This document shows positions 16,416 through 23,045 of a DNA stretch of 36,878 bases, piece after piece (the first letter of the stretch is position 1; the number at the start of each line of letters is the position of its first letter). The translations under genes and the position numbers were made by a program. The DNA is from Novosphingobium sp. (lineage in GTDB: Bacteria > Pseudomonadota > Alphaproteobacteria > Sphingomonadales > Sphingomonadaceae). Below the pieces are notes generated by a model, which searched no databases, was not told where the DNA came from, and was given only the letters and a program-made list of their open reading frames with translations. The stretch spans positions 1-36,878 of the forward strand of contig JAGREN010000055.1 of the NCBI GenBank assembly GCA_020446505.1, given 5' to 3'.

Positions 16416-17723
16416 ATGAACGCACCATGGAAAGCAGGCAGCCAAGGCAACCGCGACATGTTCGCTGCCTATCTGTGCGACGAAGCCTCGCTCGACGTCC
16501 TGCGTCCCGTCGCCATCGAGATGGGCTGGCAGCCGGAGAAGTGCAACAAAGGCGGCCTTCGCAATGCCGTCCAGTCGCTCTCGATCACGTCCAGCCCGAA
16601 CATCCTGATGGTCGACCTTTCGGAAAGCGGCGATCCGCTCAACGACATCAACGCACTCGCTGAAGTCTGCGAGCCGGGCACGGTCGTCGTCGCGGTCGGT
16701 CAGGTGAATGACGTTCGCCTCTATCGCGACCTCATCGCGAGCGGCATCCACGATTACCTGCTCAAGCCGCTGTCGCCTGCCCAGGTACGCGATGCGCTGT
16801 CCCAGGCGCAGGCCGTGTTCACGCAGCCCAAGCATCAGGAAGCTGGCGGCACGCGCCCGCACGTCACCGCAGCCGTCATCGGCACGCGCGGCGGCGTCGG
16901 CGCATCGACGATCGCGACCTCGCTCGCCTGGCTGTTCAGTGCCGAGGACAAGCGCCCGACAGCGATGCTCGATCTCGACATCCATTTCGGAACCGGTGCG
17001 CTCGCACTCGACCTGGAGCCGGGCCGCGGTCTCACCGACGCGATCGAGAACCCCAGCCGCATCGACGGCCTGTTCATCGAACGCGCCATGATCCGCGCCA
17101 ACGACAACCTCGCACTGCTGTCTGCGGAAGCGCCGATCAATTCGCCGCTGATGACCGACGGCGCCGCCTTCGTGCAGCTTGAGGAAGAATTCCGTCAGGC
17201 GTTCGAAATGACGGTGATCGACCTGCCGCGCAACATGCTGATCAACTTCCCGCAACTGCTGGCCGACGTGAATATCGTTGTGCTTGTCACCGAATACACG
17301 CTGGCCTCGGCGCGCGACACGATCCGCATCCTTTCGTGGCTCAAGTCGAACGCCTCGCACGCGCAGGTGATCGTCGTCGCCAACAAGGTCCAGTCGGGCG
17401 TGGCAGAAATCAGCAAGGCCGATTTCGAAGCCTCGATCGAGACCTCGGTGCAGATCTCGATCCCCTACGACGCCAGGGCGGCGAGCAATTGCGCCAAGCT
17501 TGGCCAGACTTTCTCGGAAGCGAACAGTTCGACCAAGGCCGCTGCCGGTATCCGCGAGGTGGCCGACACCGTCCTTGGAGCCAACGAAGGCGAGGATGGC
17601 GCTGCGCGCAAGCCCGCCAAGGCTTCGCTGCTCGGCAAGTTCGACATCAAGTCGATGCTGCCGAAGAAAGACAAGTCCAAGGGCAAGGCAACAGCCGACG
17701 CCGGGCCGGTCGACGCAGACTAA
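16416..17723 (+). CDS. cpaE: Flp pilus localisation ATPase-like protein CpaE (TadZ family)
   Basis: The 435-residue protein has an N-terminal atypical receiver domain (D67 in LMVDLSE, K117 in LLKPLS) followed by a MinD/ParA-like domain. The P-loop reads GTRGGVGAST at 156-165: both lysines of the deviant Walker A (KGGxGK) are replaced, by R and A, as is typical for TadZ/CpaE proteins with weak or no ATPase activity. CpaE positions the pilus machine at the pole. The C-terminal tail is basic and ends PKKDKSKGKATADAG. In most relatives cpaF follows directly; here an 86-base gap and tadB follow. Confidence 0.93.
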   Translation: MNAPWKAGSQGNRDMFAAYLCDEASLDVLRPVAIEMGWQPEKCNKGGLRNAVQSLSITSSPNILMVDLSESGDPLNDINALAEVCEPGTVVVAVGQVNDVRLYRDLIASGIHDYLLKPLSPAQVRDALSQAQAVFTQPKHQEAGGTRPHVTAAVIGTRGGVGASTIATSLAWLFSAEDKRPTAMLDLDIHFGTGALALDLEPGRGLTDAIENPSRIDGLFIERAMIRANDNLALLSAEAPINSPLMTDGAAFVQLEEEFRQAFEMTVIDLPRNMLINFPQLLADVNIVVLVTEYTLASARDTIRILSWLKSNASHAQVIVVANKVQSGVAEISKADFEASIETSVQISIPYDARAASNCAKLGQTFSEANSSTKAAAGIREVADTVLGANEGEDGAARKPAKASLLGKFDIKSMLPKKDKSKGKATADAGPVDAD

Positions 17724-17734
17724 CGATCAGGCAA

Positions 17735-17766
17735 GGTCCGGCCCCGGAGTCCCTCCGGCCCGGACC
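17735..17766 (+). other. Strong hairpin between cpaE and tadB
   Basis: GGTCCGG pairs with CCGGACC at the base of a long, nearly complete stem (GGTCCGGCCCCGGAG against CTCCGGCCCGGACC, loop TCCC). No T-run follows, so it is unlikely to end transcription by itself. It could be an mRNA processing or stabilising element that sets different levels for cpaA-E and tadBC. It sits where cpaF would be expected. Confidence 0.5.
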
Positions 17767-17809
17767 ACGCACCGCGACGAGAATTTGAAGAGAAAGGCGA
17801 GTAGCGCCG

Positions 17810-18781
17810 ATGTCGATTGTCCAACTCCTGCTCATAGCCGTCGGGCTTATGTCGGTCATGGTGCTCGGCTACTCGTTCCTGTCCGGCCCTTCGCCGGCAA
17901 AGGAAGGCGCGCGCCGCCTCAAGGCGGTCCGCTATCGCCACTCGGAAAGCATGAACGACAAGGTCGAGGCGCAGATGCGCAAGGCCGTTGCCGCTCGCAA
18001 GCCCAAGCTGCACGCCATCGCAGGTTCGGAATCGCGGCTGCATGCGCTGATCCTGCGGCTGCACCGCACCGGCAAGAAGTGGACGGTCACGCAATACCTC
18101 TACTCATCGCTGGGCCTCGCCCTCGGCATTACGGTGCTGCTCTACCTCAATACCGGTGCGGCGCTGCTGTCGCTTGGCGTCGGTGTGCTGGTCGGTGCGG
18201 GTGTGCCGCACATGGCCGTGGGCTTCATGATCAAGCGCCGCGCCGATTCCTTCACCACCAAGTTTCCCGACGCCATCGAACTGCTGGTTCGTGGCCTGCG
18301 CTCGGGTCTTCCCGTGACCGAGACGCTGGGCGTCGTCGCGAGCGAGGTTCCCGGCCCGGTGGGCGAGGAATTCAAGCTGATTACCGAGCGCATCAAGATC
18401 GGTCGCACGATGGAAGATGCGCTCCAGGAAACGGCTGACCGGCTCAGCATGCCGGAATTCAACTTCTTTTGCATTACGCTCGCGATCCAGCGCGAGACCG
18501 GCGGTAACCTCGCCGAAACGCTGGCGAACCTCGCCGACGTGCTGCGCAAGCGTTCGCAGATGAAGCTGAAGATCAGGGCGATGAGCTCCGAATCCAAGGC
18601 TTCTGCCTACATCGTCGGCGCCCTGCCCTTCATCGTGTTCGCACTCATCTACTGGGTCAACCCGAGCTACCTCAGCGGTTTCTTCACTGACGACCGTCTG
18701 ATCGTGGTCGGCCTCGGTGGCCTGACGTGGATGGGTATCGGCGCCTTCATCATGGCCAAGATGGTCAGCTTCGAGATCTGA
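17810..18781 (+). CDS. tadB: Flp pilus inner-membrane platform protein TadB (GspF-like)
   Basis: The 323-residue protein has an N-terminal helix (about 3-24), a pair of membrane segments near 85-135, a type II secretion system F domain (about 150-275; FPDAIELLVRGLRSGLPV, then ITLAIQRETGGNLAETLANLADVLRKR) and C-terminal membrane helices. It forms the inner-membrane platform with TadC, normally driven by the ATPase CpaF/TadA, which is not in this window. AAAGG lies upstream of the ATG at 17810. Confidence 0.92.
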   Translation: MSIVQLLLIAVGLMSVMVLGYSFLSGPSPAKEGARRLKAVRYRHSESMNDKVEAQMRKAVAARKPKLHAIAGSESRLHALILRLHRTGKKWTVTQYLYSSLGLALGITVLLYLNTGAALLSLGVGVLVGAGVPHMAVGFMIKRRADSFTTKFPDAIELLVRGLRSGLPVTETLGVVASEVPGPVGEEFKLITERIKIGRTMEDALQETADRLSMPEFNFFCITLAIQRETGGNLAETLANLADVLRKRSQMKLKIRAMSSESKASAYIVGALPFIVFALIYWVNPSYLSGFFTDDRLIVVGLGGLTWMGIGAFIMAKMVSFEI

Positions 18782-18797
18782 GCGGAAAGCGGCAACC

Positions 18798-19805
18798 ATG
18801 CTAAGTCAACCTACCGGCCCAACGCTTCTCGGCTTCGACGTCATCTTCGTCGCGACCGTGCTTGCAGGTCTCGCTGCCGCAGCGGTACTTCTGGCGATCT
18901 ATGCTGCCGTCACCGTCAAGGATCCGATGGCAAAGCGCGTCAAGGCGCTCAATGCGCGTCGCGAGCAGCTCAAGGCGGGCATCACGGTCGGCGCCAAGAA
19001 GCGCACCAGCATCGTTCGCAAGAACGAGACTGCCGACAAGATGCGCGACACCCTGGCTACCCTCAAGGTGCTTCAGGACAGTCAGGTCGCGACGATCCAG
19101 CAGATGCTGGCGCAAGCGGGCATTCGGTCCAAGGAATGGGCCGTCGCAGTCATCTTCGCGCGCATGGTGCTGCCCATCGTGCTCGGCAGCATTGCAGCGA
19201 TCATCATCTACTGGATCGACTATTTCCCGGACTGGAGCACGTTCAAGAAGTTCGGCGGCTTCGCGGCTGCCGTCGGCCTTGGCTACAAGGGGCCGGAAAT
19301 CTTCCTGAGCAACATGATCTCCAAGCGCACCGACGCGATCCGCAAAGGCTTGCCCGACGCGCTCGACCTGCTGGTGATCTGCGCCGAAGCCGGCCTTACC
19401 GTCGACGCTGCCTTTGACCGCGTCGCCAAGGAACTGGGCCGCGCCTATCCCGAGCTTGGCGATGAATTCTCGCTGACCTCGATCGAACTCTCGTTCCTGA
19501 CCGAGCGCAGACAGGCCTTCGAAAACCTGGCCTATCGCGTGAAGCTCGATTCGGTGAAGGGCGTGGTCACGACCATGGTCCAGACCGAACGCTACGGTAC
19601 GCCGCTTGCTTCGGCGCTGCGCGTGCTGTCGGCCGAATTCCGTAACGAGCGCATGATGCGCGCCGAAGAAAAGGCCGCGCGCCTTCCGGCCATCATGACC
19701 GTTCCGCTGATCCTGTTCATCCTGCCGGTTCTGTTCGTGGTCATTCTCGGCCCGGCGGCCTGCTCGATCTCTGACGCCTTCTCCGGTGACGGTCCGGGCA
19801 AGTAA
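18798..19805 (+). CDS. tadC: Flp pilus inner-membrane platform protein TadC (GspF-like)
   Basis: The 335-residue protein has an N-terminal helix (about 10-37), central hydrophobic segments (about 115-150), the type II secretion F domain (KGLPDALDLLVICAEAGLTVDAAFDRVA, about 183-210; later VKGVVTTMVQTERYGTPLASAL) and a C-terminal helix (IMTVPLILFILPVLFVVILGPA). It starts 16 bases after tadB and is the last gene of the operon. No TadD-like repeat protein follows. Confidence 0.92.
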   Translation: MLSQPTGPTLLGFDVIFVATVLAGLAAAAVLLAIYAAVTVKDPMAKRVKALNARREQLKAGITVGAKKRTSIVRKNETADKMRDTLATLKVLQDSQVATIQQMLAQAGIRSKEWAVAVIFARMVLPIVLGSIAAIIIYWIDYFPDWSTFKKFGGFAAAVGLGYKGPEIFLSNMISKRTDAIRKGLPDALDLLVICAEAGLTVDAAFDRVAKELGRAYPELGDEFSLTSIELSFLTERRQAFENLAYRVKLDSVKGVVTTMVQTERYGTPLASALRVLSAEFRNERMMRAEEKAARLPAIMTVPLILFILPVLFVVILGPAACSISDAFSGDGPGK

Positions 19806-19830
19806 ACCGTCTTCTCTCCTCTAACCTCAA

Positions 19831-19861
19831 GGCCTCCGCAGCGATGCGGGGGCCTTTTTTT
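19831..19861 (+). terminator. Rho-independent terminator of the pilus operon
   Basis: GGCCTCCGC, loop AGCGAT, GCGGGGGCC, then a run of seven T. It lies 25 bases after the tadC stop codon and is the clearest intrinsic terminator in the window. Read on the minus strand it lacks a T-run, so it would be weak for the converging MTA phosphorylase gene. Confidence 0.9.
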
Positions 19862-19874
19862 CAGGTCACAGGTT

Positions 19875-20756
19875 TCAGCGCAGCACCCTGCCCGCAACGG
19901 CGCCCAGCTTCGCGACAAGCTGCGGCGGCCATTTCGCCCGGTCTGTAATCACGGCATGGGACAGGGCCTTGTCGATCGGGCTGGCCTTGCGCCTGGCCGG
20001 GAGCGCAGCAGCAAAGGCAGTCAGGGTCTCGTGCGCAAGCGCGACATTGGCGGCGATCACCTCGAGGATCTGCGAGGCTTCGACCCCGGCTTCCTCGTCG
20101 CGCCAGGAATCCCAGTCCGTCACCATGCCGAGCAAGGCATAGGGCAGCTCCGCCTCGCGCGCGAGGCGGGCTTCGGGCATGGCGGTCATGCCGATCACAT
20201 CGCCGCCCCACTCCCGGTACATGCGGCTCTCGGCGCGGGTGGAGAACTGCGGTCCCTCGATTGCGACATAGCAGCCGCCCTCATGAACGGTGCCGCCTGC
20301 CTTGCGGACGGCACCGGCAGCGAAGCCCGCCAGACGCGAGCAGACCGGATCGGCAAGGCTGACATGAGCGACCACGCCTGCCGAAAAGAAGCTGTTCCCA
20401 CGGCCCTGCGTCCGGTCGATGAACTGGTCGACCGCGACGAATTCGCCCGGCGCAAGCTCCTCGCGAAGCGAACCGATGGCCGATAGCGCCAGCACGTCGG
20501 TGACGCCGCAGCGCTTGAGCACGTCGATGTTGGCGCGGTAGTTGACCTCACCCGGCGGGATCGCATGCCCTTCGCCATGGCGGGCAATGAAGGTGAAGCG
20601 TTTGCCTTCCAGCTTGCCCGTTCGGACCGGCCCTGACGGTATGCCGAATGTGCTGGCCACCTCGATGTCCTGCGCTTCGTCGAGTTCGATACCGCCAGCA
20701 AGGCCCGATCCGCCGATCACGCCGATGTGCCATTCCTGCGGGTTCGCTTCGGTCAT
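19875..20756 (-). CDS. mtnP: S-methyl-5'-thioadenosine phosphorylase
   Basis: The 293-residue enzyme splits methylthioadenosine into adenine and methylthioribose-1-phosphate for methionine salvage. It has the phosphate-binding GGSGLAGG near 15-22, the RHGEGHAIPP and NYRANI blocks, EGPQFSTRAESRMY and the substrate-determining VIGMTAMPEARLAREAELPYA with VTDWDSW. These fit the MTAP branch of the PNP superfamily better than purine nucleoside phosphorylase, though some bacterial members also use methylthioinosine. The ATG overlaps the TetR stop codon (ATGA), so the two are co-transcribed. No other salvage genes are nearby. Confidence 0.9.
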   Translation of the reverse strand: MTEANPQEWHIGVIGGSGLAGGIELDEAQDIEVASTFGIPSGPVRTGKLEGKRFTFIARHGEGHAIPPGEVNYRANIDVLKRCGVTDVLALSAIGSLREELAPGEFVAVDQFIDRTQGRGNSFFSAGVVAHVSLADPVCSRLAGFAAGAVRKAGGTVHEGGCYVAIEGPQFSTRAESRMYREWGGDVIGMTAMPEARLAREAELPYALLGMVTDWDSWRDEEAGVEASQILEVIAANVALAHETLTAFAAALPARRKASPIDKALSHAVITDRAKWPPQLVAKLGAVAGRVLR

Positions 20757-21406
20757 TCGGCCTTGTCCTTCTCCGCGCCCGGCTTCGCCAGAATACCGGC
20801 CATGACGATATCGATGGTATGCTCGCGATAACGGTCGCGCAGGTCCTCGGTCAGGGTGTCCTGCCCGAAACAGTGACGCAGCACCAGCCGGGCCGAGAAG
20901 AACCGGTCGACTGCGCCTGTCAGCGTGAAATAGAACATCTGCGGGTCTATCGGCCTGAAGGCCCCTGCGGCCACGCCCTGCCCGATCAGGTCCTCATAGG
21001 CCCGATAAAGCGGTGAGAGATAGCTGTCGGCAATGCGCTTCGCTTCGGCCTCGTCACTGTCGCGCACCATGCGCATGGTCAGCTGGTTGAGATAGGGAAC
21101 CGCGTAGAACGTATCGATGACCTTCGAGATATGCCGCCGCAGCTTTGCTTCCGGGCTCCAGCCATCGCGGGCGACCAGCGCATCGACGCTATCGACAATG
21201 GTGCGCCAGTCCCGGTCGAGCAGGGCACTGAGCAGGCCGGCCTTGTTGCCGAAGTGATACTTGACGAGGGCGGAGTTCAGACCCGACCGCTGACTCAGTT
21301 CCGAAAGCGAGACGTCCACGATGTCGCCATCGCGCATGATCTCGCTCGCGGTCTGCAAGAGTAGTGCGCGCGAAGCCGAATTTGCAGTGTCCCGGCTTGC
21401 GTGCAT
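20753..21406 (-). CDS. TetR-family transcriptional regulator
   Basis: The 217-residue protein has an N-terminal TetR helix-turn-helix (about 12-58; ALLLQTASEIM, LSELSQRSGLNSALVKYHFGNKAGLL) and a C-terminal helical ligand and dimer domain (about 80-205). The C-terminal domain resembles TetR members with a YcdC/RutR-like helical bundle, but I cannot name the ligand. GGAGA lies about ten bases before ATG 21406. It is upstream of, and overlaps, mtnP, so it may control its own operon or the divergent HTH gene at 21605. Confidence 0.9.
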   Translation of the reverse strand: MHASRDTANSASRALLLQTASEIMRDGDIVDVSLSELSQRSGLNSALVKYHFGNKAGLLSALLDRDWRTIVDSVDALVARDGWSPEAKLRRHISKVIDTFYAVPYLNQLTMRMVRDSDEAEAKRIADSYLSPLYRAYEDLIGQGVAAGAFRPIDPQMFYFTLTGAVDRFFSARLVLRHCFGQDTLTEDLRDRYREHTIDIVMAGILAKPGAEKDKAE

Positions 21407-21530
21407 ACTTTTCGCGTCTCCTGCTGGTCGACCGATCTTCCGCCTTTCGTGGAAGGGTCCGTCTTGCCGCCATGGGCGTCGGTCCCGTTTCCCGTCAAGC
21501 CGGACCTTTTTTGATCATTGGGAGATTCGG

Positions 21531-21560
21531 TTGCAATTTGCCGTAGTGTTCAGCCAGAAT
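21531..21560 (+). promoter_or_regulatory. Possible promoter for the membrane-tethered HTH gene
   Basis: TTGCAA and CAGAAT are separated by 18 bases, about 45 bases before the ATG at 21605. Each hexamer matches four of six consensus positions. It is one of several possible sites in the 198-base divergent region and is weak evidence. Confidence 0.25.
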
Positions 21561-21604
21561 GTGCATTTGTGCCAATCGCGAGAGTTAGTTGATCCGGGTT
21601 TCCT

Positions 21605-22084
21605 ATGACTGCCAGTGAGAAAGCCAGACGCGCTGCTTCGCTTTCCGATTCGCAGACAAGGTGTTTGCGCCTCGTCGGCAAGGGCATGAGTTCCAAGGAA
21701 ATCGCTCTGGAAACCGGCCTGTCGCCACGCACGGTGGACCAGTATGTCAACCGGGCGGCGGCGGCCCTTGGCGCATCCAGCCGACGGGAAGCCGCAAGAA
21801 TCCTCGATTCACTCGAGTCCGGTGAGTCGAACAAATTGCAATTGCAATCGCAAGGGGTTGCCGAACCGGGCGATGCGGGCAGTTTGGCGTCAAGCGGTGG
21901 AAGCAATCCGAACCGACGCAATGCACGTCGCATTGCCCGGTGGCTGCCTCCGCTCGGAGGAGAACGCCATGACCTGATGCCGTCCGAAACGCTCGGCGAG
22001 ATCGTAAAGGCCGCACTGATTGCGGCAATTGCATTCGGATCGATCGTGGCAATCGGGGCCTGGCTGCAGACCCTTCTCACCTGA
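21605..22084 (+). CDS. Small LuxR-type HTH protein with a C-terminal membrane helix
   Basis: The 159-residue protein has a LuxR/GerE-like DNA-binding domain at the N-terminus (about 12-68: LSDSQTRCLRLVGKGMSSKEIALETGLSP in outline, then RTVDQYVNRAAAALG). A polar Ser/Gly/Gln-rich linker follows (about 70-120), then one hydrophobic helix at the C-terminus (about 134-156). There is no receiver or autoinducer domain. The layout suggests a membrane-tethered DNA-binding protein, perhaps released by proteolysis or sensing through the membrane; this is inference. It is divergent from the TetR-mtnP operon and heads a co-directional set with two unrecognised genes and a TonB-dependent receptor. No good ribosome-binding site precedes the ATG. 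Confidence 0.8.
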   Translation: MTASEKARRAASLSDSQTRCLRLVGKGMSSKEIALETGLSPRTVDQYVNRAAAALGASSRREAARILDSLESGESNKLQLQSQGVAEPGDAGSLASSGGSNPNRRNARRIARWLPPLGGERHDLMPSETLGEIVKAALIAAIAFGSIVAIGAWLQTLLT

Positions 22085-22143
22085 AACCCAGTGACTTGAA
22101 CCAGTTTGCCCGGTCCTTTCAGGACTCGGGAAGGAGAAGAATC

Positions 22144-22527
22144 ATGCCTGCAAAAAACCGCAAGGAACGCGCCGAAGCTGCCGAACTCTATCTCGGCCAC
22201 AAACGCTTTCTCGAACTGAACGGCCAGTTGCGCGAAACCTACGAGCGCCTCGACGGCACGCTCGCCCATGCGCTTCGCATGACCGCGGCGATGATCGATA
22301 CGGCGCAGGAGATCGGCCTCGAACCCGAACGCGGCCAGAAGCTGTTCCAGAAGCTGCAGGACTTCAGCGGCAACGTGATGTCCAGCCGCGAGAACCTCAT
22401 CGCCGCCCATCTCGAGGCAACGCGCATCCGCATGCGGACAGATCAGGCCGTGGTTGCAGACGGCTGCTATCCCAATCCGTTCAAGCCCGGCACCAATGGC
22501 GACCAGAGCCTGCGTGTGGTAGCCTGA
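22144..22527 (+). CDS. Unrecognised 127-residue helical protein
   Basis: No family is recognised. The protein is predicted mostly helical and soluble, charged, with a KNRKERAEAAELYLGHKRF start and a possible amphipathic or coiled stretch (about 25-95). The last 25 residues look disordered (CYPNPFKPGTNG). ATG 22144 is chosen because GGAAGGAGAA lies just upstream; a TTG at 22096 would add 16 residues without such a site. It sits between the HTH membrane protein and a small membrane protein, 59 and 25 bases away, suggesting an operon. Confidence 0.75.
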   Translation: MPAKNRKERAEAAELYLGHKRFLELNGQLRETYERLDGTLAHALRMTAAMIDTAQEIGLEPERGQKLFQKLQDFSGNVMSSRENLIAAHLEATRIRMRTDQAVVADGCYPNPFKPGTNGDQSLRVVA

Positions 22528-22552
22528 GCGACGCGAAGCACAGGGACCGTGA

Positions 22553-22978
22553 GTGGTTATCACAATTGCCTATCTAGCGGTTCTGGGTGCTACGTTCGCC
22601 TATCTCGCCGCCTATGGCGGTCGGACGGGACTTTGGGGGGGTGGCCTGCTTATCGTCACCTCCCTGATCTCGCTGGTCATCGCGCTTGCCTTTGCCGGAA
22701 CAGCCATTGCGGCAACCTTGCTCACGATCGTCGATGTCGCATCGCTGGTCTGGAGAATGTGGCTCGCATTCTGGAGCACGCGCCGATGGCCGATCTGGAT
22801 CGCCGGCTTCCAGCTCAACGTGGTCGCAGCCCACGTCTCGATCTGGTTCGTCCCGAGCTGGCGAGGCGAACTCTACTACGCGATGATTACGGTATGGGCG
22901 GTGCCGACCTTGCTCGCGATGGTCATCGGTACTTCGCTCGACAACCGGCACGCCATGAGAACGCGCCAACCAGCCTGA
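22553..22978 (+). CDS. Unrecognised 141-residue integral membrane protein
   Basis: Hydrophobicity suggests four or five membrane helices (about 3-20, 30-65, 80-100 and 107-127) with short charged loops. No family is recognised. The start is GTG at 22553, beginning VVITIAYLAVLG, because no ATG fits before the first helix. It is 25 bases after the preceding gene and 67 bases before the receptor. Membership in the same unit as the tethered HTH protein suggests a possible membrane partner; this is inference only. Confidence 0.7.
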   Translation: MVITIAYLAVLGATFAYLAAYGGRTGLWGGGLLIVTSLISLVIALAFAGTAIAATLLTIVDVASLVWRMWLAFWSTRRWPIWIAGFQLNVVAAHVSIWFVPSWRGELYYAMITVWAVPTLLAMVIGTSLDNRHAMRTRQPA

Positions 22979-22999
22979 CCTGCCGGAAGAGTCTGGCCC

Positions 23000-23022
23000 C
23001 TTGCGACCCTGCGTCGCGCAAG
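23000..23022 (+). other. Inverted repeat in the leader of the first TonB-dependent receptor
   Basis: CTTGCG and CGCAAG flank 11 bases, ending 23 bases before the ATG at 23046. It could form a hairpin in the mRNA leader or be a protein-binding site. The receptor ATG has no clear ribosome-binding site. Confidence 0.3.
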
Positions 23023-23045
23023 AGACGAACTGGCGATTGCTCGAC

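Noticed and set aside
14137-17360. Two long minus-strand frames (545 and 601 codons) opposite cpaC-cpaE
   Set aside because: They are shadows of well-identified pilus genes with GC-driven open frames.
21605-21808. LuxR-type HTH read as a quorum-sensing or two-component regulator
   Set aside because: There is no autoinducer-binding or receiver domain; only the DNA-binding part is present.
21836-21854. Threefold hexamer repeat (ATTGCA-like) inside the HTH gene
   Set aside because: It encodes a Leu-Gln-rich part of the linker and is too short to call a functional repeat.
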